Shown: positions 24,399 through 32,872 of the stretch, piece after piece | Layout: each line of letters opens with the position of its first letter | Numbering within the stretch: the first letter of the stretch is position 1 | Source: Methylocaldum sp002005105 | GTDB lineage: Bacteria > Pseudomonadota > Gammaproteobacteria > Methylococcales > Methylococcaceae | Assembly (NCBI RefSeq): GCF_051027545.1 | Contig: NZ_CP194902.1 | Coordinates: 124,001-188,000, forward strand | Direction: 5' to 3' | DNA: 64,000 nucleotides | The notes under the pieces: model-generated | Seen by the model: the letters and a program-made list of their open reading frames with translations, nothing else | Databases searched by the model: none | What the model was told of the DNA's origin: nothing | Translations under genes and position numbers: made by a program

Positions 24399-25595
24399 AT
24401 GAATCCTCATCTGCAAAAACTACAGCCCTACCCGTTCGAAAAGCTGTCCGAACTCAAGCAAGGAATTACTCCCCCGGGCGACAAGCCTCATATTGCCCTG
24501 TCGATAGGCGAGCCCAAGCATCCGACGCCTCACTTCATTGCCGAAAGCCTGATCGCGCACCTCCACGGGCTGGCCAATTACCCGGCCACCAAGGGGCTCT
24601 TGGAACTGCGCCGAACCATCGCGGACTGGCTGTCGCGCCGGTTTTCCCTGCCTCCGGCGAGCGTGGACCCGGAACGCCACGTACTGCCCTGCAACGGGAC
24701 CCGCGAGGCGTTGTTCTCGTTCGCTCAGTATGTCATCGATGCCGCCGAGCAACCGCTGGTATTGATGCCCAACCCGTTCTATCAGATCTACGAGGGCGCA
24801 GCCCTGCTGGGCGGTGCGGAACCCTATTTTCTCAATACGACACGAGAAACAGGCTATCTGCCGGACTTCGAATCGGTGCCGGACAAGATTTGGGAACGTT
24901 GCCAGCTGATTTACATCTGCTCGCCCGGCAATCCCTCAGGCTCCGTCATTAGCGCCGAGACGCATAGAGCGCTCATCAATCTGTCCGAGCGCCATGATTT
25001 CATCATCGCTTCGGATGAGTGTTATTCCGAGATTTATCTTGACGAATCGGTTCCGCCTCCAAGCTTGCTGCAGTCTGCCCATGACATGGGCAATACGGAA
25101 TTCAAGCGCTGCGTCGTGTTTCATAGCCTCTCCAAGCGTTCCAACGCGCCGGGACTGCGGTCCGGTTTCGTTGCCGGGGATGCCGATATCCTCAAGCAGT
25201 ACCAGAGGTATCGCACCTATCACGGCTGCGCGCTCTCGCTGCCGGTTCAGCACGCGAGCATCAAAGCCTGGCAAGATGAAAAGCATGTCACGGAAAGCCG
25301 AGCGGCGTATCGGCGGAAGTTCTCCGCAGTCCACGACGTTCTGAAGGACCATCTGGATCTGTCGATACCGCCAGGCGGCTTCTATCTCTGGCCCGATGTC
25401 CACCGCGATGATTGCCAATTCGCGCAGGATCTTTATGCGCGGCAAAATCTGACCGTGCTGCCCGGCAGTTTTCTGTCCCGCGAAGCGCATGGGATCAATC
25501 CCGGCCAAAATCATGTCAGGATAGCCTTGGTCGCCCCTCTGGAGGAATGCGTGGAGGCGGCCCACCGCATTCGAGAGTTCATTCAATCCATGTAA
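24399..25595 (+). CDS. dapC: Succinyldiaminopimelate transaminase (DapC-type aminotransferase)
   Basis: The 398-residue class I/II PLP aminotransferase makes N-succinyl-LL-2,6-diaminopimelate in lysine and peptidoglycan synthesis. The PLP lysine lies in VVFHSLSKRSNAPGLRSGF, with the cofactor Asp/Tyr region IIASDECYSEIY and the NP loop SPGNPSGSVIS. The ATG at 24399 (MNPHLQKLQPYPFEKL) matches DapC proteins; the frame continues up to 24315 through the promoter and is not coding there. dapD follows after 16 nt, supporting the assignment over generic aminotransferases. Confidence 0.93.
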   Translation: MNPHLQKLQPYPFEKLSELKQGITPPGDKPHIALSIGEPKHPTPHFIAESLIAHLHGLANYPATKGLLELRRTIADWLSRRFSLPPASVDPERHVLPCNGTREALFSFAQYVIDAAEQPLVLMPNPFYQIYEGAALLGGAEPYFLNTTRETGYLPDFESVPDKIWERCQLIYICSPGNPSGSVISAETHRALINLSERHDFIIASDECYSEIYLDESVPPPSLLQSAHDMGNTEFKRCVVFHSLSKRSNAPGLRSGFVAGDADILKQYQRYRTYHGCALSLPVQHASIKAWQDEKHVTESRAAYRRKFSAVHDVLKDHLDLSIPPGGFYLWPDVHRDDCQFAQDLYARQNLTVLPGSFLSREAHGINPGQNHVRIALVAPLEECVEAAHRIREFIQSM

Positions 25596-25611
25596 ATCGA
25601 AAAGTAAAGCC

Positions 25612-26427
25612 ATGTCCTTAGAAAACATCATCAACGAAGCCTTTGAAGACCGAGCCCAGCTCACTCCGACCTCGACCAGCGCGGTGATCCGTGAAGCCGT
25701 TCAGGAAGCCTTGACGTTGCTGGACAGCGGACGCGCCCGTGTCGCCGAAAAGAAAAACGGGGATTGGGTCGTCAATCAATGGCTCAAGAAAGCCGTGCTG
25801 CTGTCTTTCCGGATCTCCGACAACCGCATCATGGAAGGCGGCGAGACGAAATATTTCGACAAGGTCGAACCGAAATTCGGCGGCTTCAGGCCGGAACACT
25901 TTGCCGCCATGAGCGCCCGCGTGGTGCCGCCGGCGACCGTCCGGCACGGCGCCTACATCGGCCCCGGTGTCGTGCTGATGCCGTCGTTCGTCAATATCGG
26001 CGCTTACGTCGATTCCGGCACGATGGTCGACACCTGGGCGACGGTGGGCTCCTGCGCCCAGATCGGCAAGAACGTGCACCTGTCCGGCGGCGTCGGTATC
26101 GGCGGCGTGCTGGAACCCTTGCAGGCTGCGCCCACCATCATCGAGGACAACTGCTTCATCGGTGCGCGCTCGGAGATCGTCGAAGGGGTGATCGTCGAAG
26201 AAGGTTCGGTCATCTCCATGGGTGTCTACATCGGCCAGAGTACCAAGATCTACAACCGAATGACCGGCGAGATCACTTACGGACGCGTACCGGCCGGCTC
26301 GGTGGTGGTATCCGGAAACCTGCCCGCGAAGGATGGAAGCCATAGTCTTTATTGCGCAGTCATCATCAAGCAGGTGGACGAAAAAACCCGCAGTAAAGTC
26401 GGTATCAACGAACTGCTACGCGATTGA
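25612..26427 (+). CDS. dapD: 2,3,4,5-tetrahydropyridine-2,6-dicarboxylate N-succinyltransferase
   Basis: The 271-residue enzyme succinylates tetrahydrodipicolinate with succinyl-CoA, the step before DapC. An N-terminal helical domain (1-100) precedes a left-handed beta-helix of hexapeptide repeats (about 105-240) with VVLMPSFVNIGAYVDSGTM, then LSGGVGIGGVLEP and FIGARSEIVEGVIV, all strongly conserved in DapD. Starting 16 nt after dapC, it forms an operon with it, driven by the promoter at 24315. Confidence 0.98.
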   Translation: MSLENIINEAFEDRAQLTPTSTSAVIREAVQEALTLLDSGRARVAEKKNGDWVVNQWLKKAVLLSFRISDNRIMEGGETKYFDKVEPKFGGFRPEHFAAMSARVVPPATVRHGAYIGPGVVLMPSFVNIGAYVDSGTMVDTWATVGSCAQIGKNVHLSGGVGIGGVLEPLQAAPTIIEDNCFIGARSEIVEGVIVEEGSVISMGVYIGQSTKIYNRMTGEITYGRVPAGSVVVSGNLPAKDGSHSLYCAVIIKQVDEKTRSKVGINELLRD

Positions 26428-26488
26428 TCGAATTCCGAGACGCGCAAATCCATTCGGGAGAGTTCCATCCCAACTACGAGGTAATACC

Positions 26489-26893
26489 ATGAAGAAGAGC
26501 CTGTTTTTGACTTTCGCCCTGTTGTTTTCGGCAAATGTTTTCGCCTCCACGGACCATTACATCCGTCGTGAGGGCGATCATGTCCAGCATCTTAAAATCC
26601 GCAAATTCGGAGACGACATCAAGGTGACCATGGACGTGGATTTCGAGCCCACCGGTTCGACCGAGGAAGGCCGGAGATCATGTTCCGCGGAAATTTCAGG
26701 CGAAGCCAAGGCAGTCAGCGAAAACGAGATCGTGCTGAAAAAACAGGCAGAAGGCGAAGCTCACTATTGCGCGCTGAGGATTTTGCTGTCCAATGACGGT
26801 GCCAAGGTCGAGCAATCGCCGGACTGTAAATATTTCGTCGCAGGCATCTGCCATTTCGACAGCGAAGGGCGAGAACTGATCAAGGTTAAATAA
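26489..26893 (+). CDS. Small secreted protein of unknown function
   Basis: The 134-residue protein has a clean signal peptide (MKKSLFLTFALLFSANVFA, cleavage after residue 19) and a mature part of about 115 residues with four cysteines (SCSAE, HYCALR, DCKYF, ICHFD), probably forming two disulfides in the periplasm. The ATG at 26489 has GAGG 7 nt upstream; the open frame before it overlaps dapD and is not coding. I recognise no family. An intrinsic terminator follows at 26920. Confidence 0.82.
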   Translation: MKKSLFLTFALLFSANVFASTDHYIRREGDHVQHLKIRKFGDDIKVTMDVDFEPTGSTEEGRRSCSAEISGEAKAVSENEIVLKKQAEGEAHYCALRILLSNDGAKVEQSPDCKYFVAGICHFDSEGRELIKVK

Positions 26894-26919
26894 ACGGGTT
26901 GGTTGTCCTCGAAAATGCG

Positions 26920-26948
26920 AAGCCCTGCTCACACTGCGGGGCTTTTTT
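26920..26948 (+). terminator. Intrinsic terminator
   Basis: AAGCCC/GGGCTT with extra pairing near the loop is followed by a run of six T, 27 nt after the stop of the small secreted protein. This is the clearest canonical terminator in the window. Confidence 0.85.
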
Positions 26949-27001
26949 ATCCCAGGAGAGCGTTTCGACTCCTCGTCGAGTACCGAAGCAGAACACCACG
27001 G

Positions 27002-28402
27002 TCAAATCGTCGACAATTGCTCCGCCATCTCGGCCAAAGTTTGTCGGGGCAACTTGCCGGTCTCCGAACGAGGCAATTTGTCCAGCAAATACAAAGGGCG
27101 AGGCAGGAAAACCGGATCGAGACGCGCCTGCAATTCTGCAAGCAGCTGTTCCTTAGTCTTGCCGGGAGCTACGGCGAAAGCGATCAGGCGGACGGTCCCT
27201 TCAGGGCCATCCGGCAAAAAAAAGACCCCGTCCCGGACCCCGTCTATCTCGTTCAACACATGATTCAGAGCACCGAGCGAGGTGCGCTTTCCGGCGATGT
27301 TGACCAGATCCGCGTTGCGTCCCAACAGTTTGAACTGCCGAGCGCCACAACATTCGATCAAATCGTTCAACACGACAGGTCCGGGAAGATGGTGGGCATC
27401 GACCCATGATTCGCCACCTTTCGCCTGAAAACGCACGCCGTCGAACGCATGCCACATGTCGTCTCGACTCGTGCGGCGGGAGGCAATCGATCCCGCTTCC
27501 GTACAGCCGTAAATCTCCAGCACGCGGGTTCGAAACAGACCTTCCGCCTTGGCTGCCCAGTCGCGAGAAAGCGGTGCCGTAGCGGAGACGATGAGCTCGA
27601 TCTCCGGAAGATCTTCCCCGGCCTCGATCAGTGCCCGTATGTGCACCGGCGTCGTTACGAGGATTCGCGGCTCCGGGCACAATTCCAAAGCGGCGCGGAT
27701 ATCGGCCGAAAAAAAAGGCTTACCGGAGTGCAGCGCCATTCCGCCAAGGCAAAGCGGCAGAAGAATACTGGTCTCGAGACCGTACATGTGCTGCGGCGGT
27801 ACCGTGGCGATGACACTAGCCGACTGCTCCGGCCTCAAACCTAGGCCAGCCCCGATCAGTTTCGCACTCTCGCAAAAGCTCAGCCACGTTTTGACGTGAG
27901 CTTTCGGCTGGCCTGTGCTACCGGACGTAAACGCGATTGCAACTACTTGATCTCCCGGAATTTCCGGGATGTAAGCGTCCTGGCGTGGCGTCTGTCGTGG
28001 GCTGCAATCGTAACGGACGATCGTATCAAGTCCTTCCGGAGACTCCGGACCGTCAACTAGACAATAGAGCTGCGGATATTGTTCCGTCACTTGCTGCAAG
28101 ACCCTAGGTGCCCGGCTCGGCGGCAGCAGGTTGATCTGCCCTTTGAACACGGCTGCGGCGAAAGCCGCGAGAAACCGGTATCGGTTCTCGCAGAGATTGA
28201 CCATGTAAGGACGATCGGGGAGATTTGCCGCCAGATTGATTACTTCCCGGAAAAATTCGCCCAAAGTTATGGAACGGCCGTTATCAATAGCGATAATTCG
28301 GGCATCGCTAAAACGGTCGATCAATGGATAGTGCGGCCTGAGGAGGCTGGCGCCGTGGGAGATGATCTTGTCTTGATATTTCGTTAATGGCCTGTTTGCC
28401 AC
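27002..28402 (-). CDS. AMP-dependent acyl/aryl-CoA (or ACP) synthetase-like ligase
   Basis: The 466-residue member of the ANL superfamily has the P-loop-like A3 motif TSGSTGQPK at 159-167, the A5-type YGCTEAGSIASR, an aspartate motif around LNDLIECC and the terminal lysine motif PRSETGKLPRQ. It would activate a carboxylic acid as the adenylate. It is shorter than fatty-acyl-CoA synthetases and resembles ligases found with aryl-polyene or acyl-carrier systems, but no carrier protein or polyketide gene lies nearby. The start is GTG at 28402. The substrate cannot be told from sequence. Confidence 0.8.
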   Translation of the reverse strand: MANRPLTKYQDKIISHGASLLRPHYPLIDRFSDARIIAIDNGRSITLGEFFREVINLAANLPDRPYMVNLCENRYRFLAAFAAAVFKGQINLLPPSRAPRVLQQVTEQYPQLYCLVDGPESPEGLDTIVRYDCSPRQTPRQDAYIPEIPGDQVVAIAFTSGSTGQPKAHVKTWLSFCESAKLIGAGLGLRPEQSASVIATVPPQHMYGLETSILLPLCLGGMALHSGKPFFSADIRAALELCPEPRILVTTPVHIRALIEAGEDLPEIELIVSATAPLSRDWAAKAEGLFRTRVLEIYGCTEAGSIASRRTSRDDMWHAFDGVRFQAKGGESWVDAHHLPGPVVLNDLIECCGARQFKLLGRNADLVNIAGKRTSLGALNHVLNEIDGVRDGVFFLPDGPEGTVRLIAFAVAPGKTKEQLLAELQARLDPVFLPRPLYLLDKLPRSETGKLPRQTLAEMAEQLSTI

Positions 28403-28739
28403 GGGTGTTATTCACTATTTTTAGGATGAATGTTGCGCAAAAACTATACGCAAAGCGCTAAGGTATTTAAATGAAGCAACTGTATTCTCCTGTATACAAA
28501 CCGTAACTCTTTTGGAGCCGGCGTTCCATCTCTAGTTTTTGCCAGAAGAATTCCTGCAATACGACCTGCCTGCAAAACGTCGCGCCAATTTGCCGGACTG
28601 AAACATTGAAATCCGCTCCAAACTCGACTTAAACCAGCAGATAAATTTACAAGCTTCGGCACAATCTGGTATTAAGGGAATGGCGCTTCATTTCGCGCCC
28701 CGTGTCGATCTAAGTTCAACAACCTCAAGGAGAATTCCA
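28403..28739. other. Divergent intergenic region with promoter for the DUF3015 gene
   Basis: The 337-bp region between the ligase and DUF3015 genes holds a plus-strand promoter candidate (28646-28675) and, close to the predicted start, a small GGCGC/GCGCC hairpin near 28683-28700. An open minus-strand frame at 28444-28662 lacks a ribosome-binding site and looks random. Confidence 0.5.
28646..28675 (+). promoter_or_regulatory. Possible promoter of the DUF3015 gene
   Basis: TTTACA (28646-28651), an 18-bp spacer and TATTAA (28670-28675), about 65 bp upstream of the ATG. Both boxes are close to consensus. Confidence 0.55.
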
Positions 28740-29252
28740 ATGAAAAAGATGATGACAGTGATGGGTGGTTTGTTGTTAATCAGTCCTATCCTAGCCCACG
28801 CGACCAGCCATACCCAAGGAGCCGGTCCCAGGGGAGATGGCGCGAGTGGTTGCGGCTGGGGAGCGTTGCTGTTCGACGGCAACAGCGGCGTCGGCGCCCA
28901 TTCACTCGCGATTACCACCAATGGCAGCTTCGGCAACAACACTTTCGGTATATCCTCCGGCACCAACGGTTGCGACGCCAACCAAACCATTCGCTACAGG
29001 GGCGGCCGCATGTACATCGGGGCCAACATGACCAAGCTGGCCGAGGACATGTCTCGCGGAAACGGCGAAACACTTGCCGGGCTTTCCGAAGTTATGGGCA
29101 TCGCAAAAGAAGATCGCCTGGCCTTTTTCGCGCTGGTCAAGAAACATTTCGCCGTGATTTATCCGCGAGAATCCGTTACCAGCGACGAGGTAATGGACGC
29201 CTTGATCGTCGTGATGAAGTCCGACTCCGCATTGGCGAAGTACGTCGGCTGA
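28740..29252 (+). CDS. DUF3015 family secreted protein
   Basis: The 170-residue protein has a signal peptide of about 21 residues (MKKMMTVMGGLLLISPILAHA) and a mature part with GCGWGALLFDGNSGVG, FGISSGTNGC and NMTKLAEDMSRGNGETL, the conserved features of DUF3015. Ribosome-binding site AGGAG lies 8 nt before the ATG. Members are secreted and uncharacterised. It is followed by a hairpin and then by a DUF4105 gene, a pairing I recall from other gammaproteobacteria, which suggests a shared envelope role. Confidence 0.9.
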   Translation: MKKMMTVMGGLLLISPILAHATSHTQGAGPRGDGASGCGWGALLFDGNSGVGAHSLAITTNGSFGNNTFGISSGTNGCDANQTIRYRGGRMYIGANMTKLAEDMSRGNGETLAGLSEVMGIAKEDRLAFFALVKKHFAVIYPRESVTSDEVMDALIVVMKSDSALAKYVG

Positions 29253-29264
29253 TCCCTAGCTTGC

Positions 29265-29293
29265 GAGGCGCTCCCCGAAATATGAAGCGCCTC
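29265..29293 (+). terminator. Terminator or attenuator between the DUF3015 and DUF4105 genes
   Basis: GAGGCGCT/AGCGCCTC is a perfect 8-bp stem followed by TTCTTTC. It ends only 14 nt before the GTG start of the next gene, so it could limit expression of that gene rather than stop it entirely. Confidence 0.6.
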
Positions 29294-29307
29294 TTCTTTC
29301 ATCCGCC

Positions 29308-31191
29308 GTGAAGTCGCTCTTATGCCTCGTTGTTGCTCTGACATTTCAGACGGCAGCTTTCCGCGCCTTTGGGTCGGAAAATCCCTCGATACTGCTTCGA
29401 CAGGCGCGAGCGATGCGTCTGCACGACGACCCTACCTGGCTGGCCCTGGGCCATTACCGGCGCACTCCCTTCGGAGACTGGGCCAGCGATGCGGACGACC
29501 CGGCCTTTTTTCTTGCCGAAACGGGTCAACACGATCCCGACGCGGAATTATCCGCCACCCTTCTAGCCTATTTTGCGCCAGGAGACGGAGACGAGCACCC
29601 TCGGTGCCGATTTCCCGCTCGTTATCATTGGCTAAAAAGCCGGCTCGATTTCGGCGGTTCGCTATCTTCGGATCACGACTGCAAAGCGTTTTCCGAATGG
29701 ACCGAGACCCTGAAGGCCCATTCGGTAAGCCTGATCTTTCCCGCATCCTACCTGAACAGCCCGTCATCCATGTTCGGGCATACTTTTTTGCGCCTGGACC
29801 GCGAAAATCAGGATGAAAATGCACGTCTGCTGGCCCATACGATCAATTATGCGGCGGACGTGAATGTGGCGGACAACGAATTGTTCTACGCGTACCGAGG
29901 TCTGTTCGGTGGCTATCCGGGCGTGATTTCGGTACAGCCGTTTTATGAAAAAGTTAAGGAATACAGCGACTTCGAAAACCGCGATATTTGGGAATATTCC
30001 CTTAACCTGTCGCCCGCCGAAACCGCGCAACTGATCCGTCACGTCTGGGAAATTCGGCCGATTCGGTTCGACTATTACTTTATCGGAGAAAACTGCTCTT
30101 ATCGTATTTTGAGCTTGCTGGATGTCGTGCGTCCGGCTCTTGCGCTTCGGGAGAAATTTCCCTACCGCTCCATTCCCTCGGATACCGTGCGCGCCATCGT
30201 TGATGCGGGATTGGTCGAGCATGTGGATTACCGTCCATCCGCGGCAACGGTGTTGAACGAGCATACCCGCCAGCTCACGTCTGACCAACGCCGCGTGGCC
30301 AGACAGTTGGCAGATGGAAAAATCGCGCTGGACAGCGCTGCTCTTAGACCGATGTCTGCCGCCGAACAAGCGGCTACACTGGAGACGGCATACGAGTCTT
30401 TGCGCTACCGGTCGTTGGCCGACAAATTGCCGAGGGAGCGTGTTGCCGGTCTGAGTTATAAACTCCTGCTGGCCCGCAGCCGGATCGATGACGTTTCACC
30501 GCTAAAACCGCCGGAGCGTCCGGCCACTCGGGATGATGAAGGGCACAAGCCTTGGCGCGCCGACCTCGGCTTCGGTTTTTTCGATCATACGGCGTTCGGC
30601 TCATTCCGATTGCGCTCCGCCTATCACGATCTGACCGATCCTTTAGCCGGCTACCGGCTGGGAGCCCAGATCAAATTTCTCGATGCCAGTGTCCGGTATT
30701 ACGAAGACGAGAGATTCCGCGTCGAAGCCGTGGATGTCATCAATATCGCATCATTAACCCCGCGCACAGAGTTTATCCAGCCCTTGTCCTGGTCCGTCGG
30801 CCTCGGCGCCCGGCGAAAATTGCTTGAAACCGGCCGACCGTTGGTCGGCTATCTGGACGGAGGCGTCGGTTTGAGCTACAGCATCGGCGACGGAATGATC
30901 TTCGGCCTAGTGAACGGCACGCTTGAAGTAAGCGAGTCGGTTCGACCGAACGTCGATATCGGGCTTGGCCCCCGCATCGGCTGGCTGTATCGCGGCCTGG
31001 GCGGGCAGGGACTGCTGGATTTTCGAATTGACTGCTATATCGTGGAAGACGAGTATTGCACGGGCGGATTGCGCTTGGACCATACGGTGAATCTAGGCAA
31101 GGACTATGCGCTGAACCTGCGTCTCGGCCGAGACCGGGGAGAGCGTACTTATGCGAGTGAATTTCTTTTGTCGGTGCGGCGGTATTTTTGA
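29308..31191 (+). CDS. DUF4105 family envelope protein with probable C-terminal beta-barrel
   Basis: The 627-residue protein starts at GTG, with a signal sequence (about 1-23). The DUF4105 (Lnb N-terminal-type) domain contains SPSSMFGHTFLRLD and FIGENCSYRILSLLD, suggesting a periplasmic cysteine-peptidase-like fold with His and Cys residues. The last 200 residues alternate polar and hydrophobic residues and end ASEFLLSVRRYF, whose terminal Phe is typical of outer-membrane barrels. I infer a periplasmic domain anchored in the outer membrane. The function is unknown; it follows the DUF3015 gene. Confidence 0.88.
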   Translation: MKSLLCLVVALTFQTAAFRAFGSENPSILLRQARAMRLHDDPTWLALGHYRRTPFGDWASDADDPAFFLAETGQHDPDAELSATLLAYFAPGDGDEHPRCRFPARYHWLKSRLDFGGSLSSDHDCKAFSEWTETLKAHSVSLIFPASYLNSPSSMFGHTFLRLDRENQDENARLLAHTINYAADVNVADNELFYAYRGLFGGYPGVISVQPFYEKVKEYSDFENRDIWEYSLNLSPAETAQLIRHVWEIRPIRFDYYFIGENCSYRILSLLDVVRPALALREKFPYRSIPSDTVRAIVDAGLVEHVDYRPSAATVLNEHTRQLTSDQRRVARQLADGKIALDSAALRPMSAAEQAATLETAYESLRYRSLADKLPRERVAGLSYKLLLARSRIDDVSPLKPPERPATRDDEGHKPWRADLGFGFFDHTAFGSFRLRSAYHDLTDPLAGYRLGAQIKFLDASVRYYEDERFRVEAVDVINIASLTPRTEFIQPLSWSVGLGARRKLLETGRPLVGYLDGGVGLSYSIGDGMIFGLVNGTLEVSESVRPNVDIGLGPRIGWLYRGLGGQGLLDFRIDCYIVEDEYCTGGLRLDHTVNLGKDYALNLRLGRDRGERTYASEFLLSVRRYF

Positions 31192-31244
31192 GAGTCGAAC
31201 AAATATTGCCGCGTATTTGCATCCGGCGCTGATGGAGCATTACC

Positions 31245-32084
31245 GTGTCCCGATGCTTTTTCCGAAATCTTTTGATTATTCCGTTCGCCCTTAGCCTTTC
31301 CGGATGCGCCAGCCTGCTTTTTTATCCGGACCGGGCGATGCGGCTCACACCCGATGCCTTAGGCCTGAAATACGAAGATGTGAACCTGGTCACCCCAGAC
31401 GGGATTAAATTACACGGCTGGTTCTTGTTTGCTCGCGGCGGCCCGCGCGGAACGGTATTTTTCCTCCACGGCAATGCCCAGAACATCAGCACTCACATCT
31501 ATAGCGTCGCCTGGCTGCCGGAAAAAGGATATCAGGTGTTTCTCCTCGACTATCGCGGCTATGGACTATCCGACGGCTCGCCAGGTCTGCCGGAAGTGTT
31601 GACCGATGTGGCTACAGGCTTTCAATGGCTTTTGAGCGAGCCTCGCGTAGCGAACAGAAACCTTTTCCTTTTAGGCCAAAGCCTGGGTGCAAACTTGGGC
31701 GCCTACTTCGCGGGCGCGAGTCCGGAAACGCGCCAACGCTTAACTGCGATCGTTTTGGATGCGCCGTTTGCCAGCTATCGCGAAATCACCCGTGACAAAC
31801 TGGCCCAATTCCCGATCACGTGGCCGCTACAATATCCGCTCTCCCGACTGATGCCGGACGACTATAGCCCGATCAAAAATATCGCCGAGATATCACCATT
31901 GCCGCTGCTCATCATCTGCAGCGAAACCGATGACATAGTGCCGGCCCGTCACAGCATCGCGCTGTTCGAAGCGGCCGGCGAACCCAAGTCGCTCTGGGTC
32001 ACCGAAGGATTTCACATCGCCACCTTTGGTCAAGAGAAAAACCGCCAACGCTTGCTCTCTTTTCTCGAGGAACATGGACGTTAA
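31245..32084 (+). CDS. Lipoprotein alpha/beta hydrolase
   Basis: The 279-residue protein has a lipoprotein signal (lipobox LSGC, Cys near residue 21) and an alpha/beta hydrolase domain. The oxyanion region is VFFLHGNAQN, the nucleophile elbow GQSLG (about 146-150), the likely acid Asp is in SETDDIVP, and the His is in TEGFHIATF. It resembles BEM46/YfhR-like hydrolases. Start GTG at 31245 has GGAG 7 nt upstream. It should sit on the periplasmic face of a membrane. It follows the DUF4105 gene by 53 nt and may belong to the same unit; the substrate is unknown. Confidence 0.87.
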   Translation: MSRCFFRNLLIIPFALSLSGCASLLFYPDRAMRLTPDALGLKYEDVNLVTPDGIKLHGWFLFARGGPRGTVFFLHGNAQNISTHIYSVAWLPEKGYQVFLLDYRGYGLSDGSPGLPEVLTDVATGFQWLLSEPRVANRNLFLLGQSLGANLGAYFAGASPETRQRLTAIVLDAPFASYREITRDKLAQFPITWPLQYPLSRLMPDDYSPIKNIAEISPLPLLIICSETDDIVPARHSIALFEAAGEPKSLWVTEGFHIATFGQEKNRQRLLSFLEEHGR

Positions 32085-32105
32085 ACGCTCCAGCGACCAA
32101 CAATC

Positions 32106-32831
32106 TTAAGCCTTGAACGAAATGGCCGTACCGAGGGACAGCTCTAAGTCTCGATCGGCGCGTCCACAGTTGACTGCGATTTCAATCAGTCCGATTGAGT
32201 TTTGATACCAGAAGGCTTGGGTGGCGGGAACCGAACAAAATGTGTTAGCCTGCCGTAACGACTGGCCATTTGCACAGAGCGTCATTCCGCAGTATTCAGT
32301 CCTGTGCCGCATTCCAGTAATGGCATTGCCGTAGTGATCGAAATAGATGATCTCGGCGAGATCGGACGGCCATTCGATCAGATCCGGTTTCTGATGGTTG
32401 TGGCTCGCCCAGCTGAAGTCATGGGTGGCAATGCGTGCAGCGATAGGAGCGAAAAGATCGCGGCCGTGGAAACTCGACGAGAGCATCCTTGGACGCCAAT
32501 CGATCACCCGCCATTCCGCTTCGGCCGATTGCGCTGCCACAGTATTGAGGAGACCGTTATCCGGCCCCACAAACCATTGCCCATCCGCTTGTAGAACAAC
32601 CGGCAACCGTTCACCGCCGACGCCGGGATCGACCACGGCAAGAAATACGCTACCGGTCGGAAGTTGTTTGCACAGGGCTGCGAGTAGATATGAACTCCAC
32701 CGGGGCTCGCCCATGGGTGCGTTGCTAACGAGATTTACAATGTCGACTCCCGGCGCCCGCAATCGCAGCACCGCTTCCATTTGCCCAAGATACGGCCCCT
32801 CTGAACCGAAATCGGTAAATAGAAAAATCAT
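32106..32831 (-). CDS. SAM hydroxide adenosyltransferase-like protein (DUF62)
   Basis: The 241-residue protein has the two-domain DUF62 layout: N-terminal FTDFGSEGPYLGQMEAVL, the conserved LAVVDPGVGGERLPV and FVGPDNGLLNTVA segments, and a C-terminal beta domain beginning near IIYFDHYGNAITGM. Characterised relatives hydrolyse S-adenosylmethionine to adenosine and methionine using activated water; halogenases of the family carry other residues. It lies 41 nt after tatC on the same strand, without an obvious functional tie. Confidence 0.9.
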   Translation of the reverse strand: MIFLFTDFGSEGPYLGQMEAVLRLRAPGVDIVNLVSNAPMGEPRWSSYLLAALCKQLPTGSVFLAVVDPGVGGERLPVVLQADGQWFVGPDNGLLNTVAAQSAEAEWRVIDWRPRMLSSSFHGRDLFAPIAARIATHDFSWASHNHQKPDLIEWPSDLAEIIYFDHYGNAITGMRHRTEYCGMTLCANGQSLRQANTFCSVPATQAFWYQNSIGLIEIAVNCGRADRDLELSLGTAISFKA

Positions 32832-32872
32832 ATCGGTGTCAGCAACAGCGGATTGACGGCTATGGTCTGACC

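Noticed and set aside
24379..24402. Eight-codon upstream frame (MEPNRPA) whose TGA overlaps the dapC ATG
   Set aside because: Too short to judge; no conservation evidence, and the ribosome-binding site is no better than that of dapC.
28444..28662. 72-codon minus-strand frame in the ligase-DUF3015 spacer
   Set aside because: No ribosome-binding site, no recognisable domain, and it overlaps the promoter region of the DUF3015 gene.
29282..29311. Nine-codon frame (MKRLFFHPP) overlapping the GTG of the DUF4105 gene
   Set aside because: It lies inside the hairpin at 29265-29293 and is probably chance.
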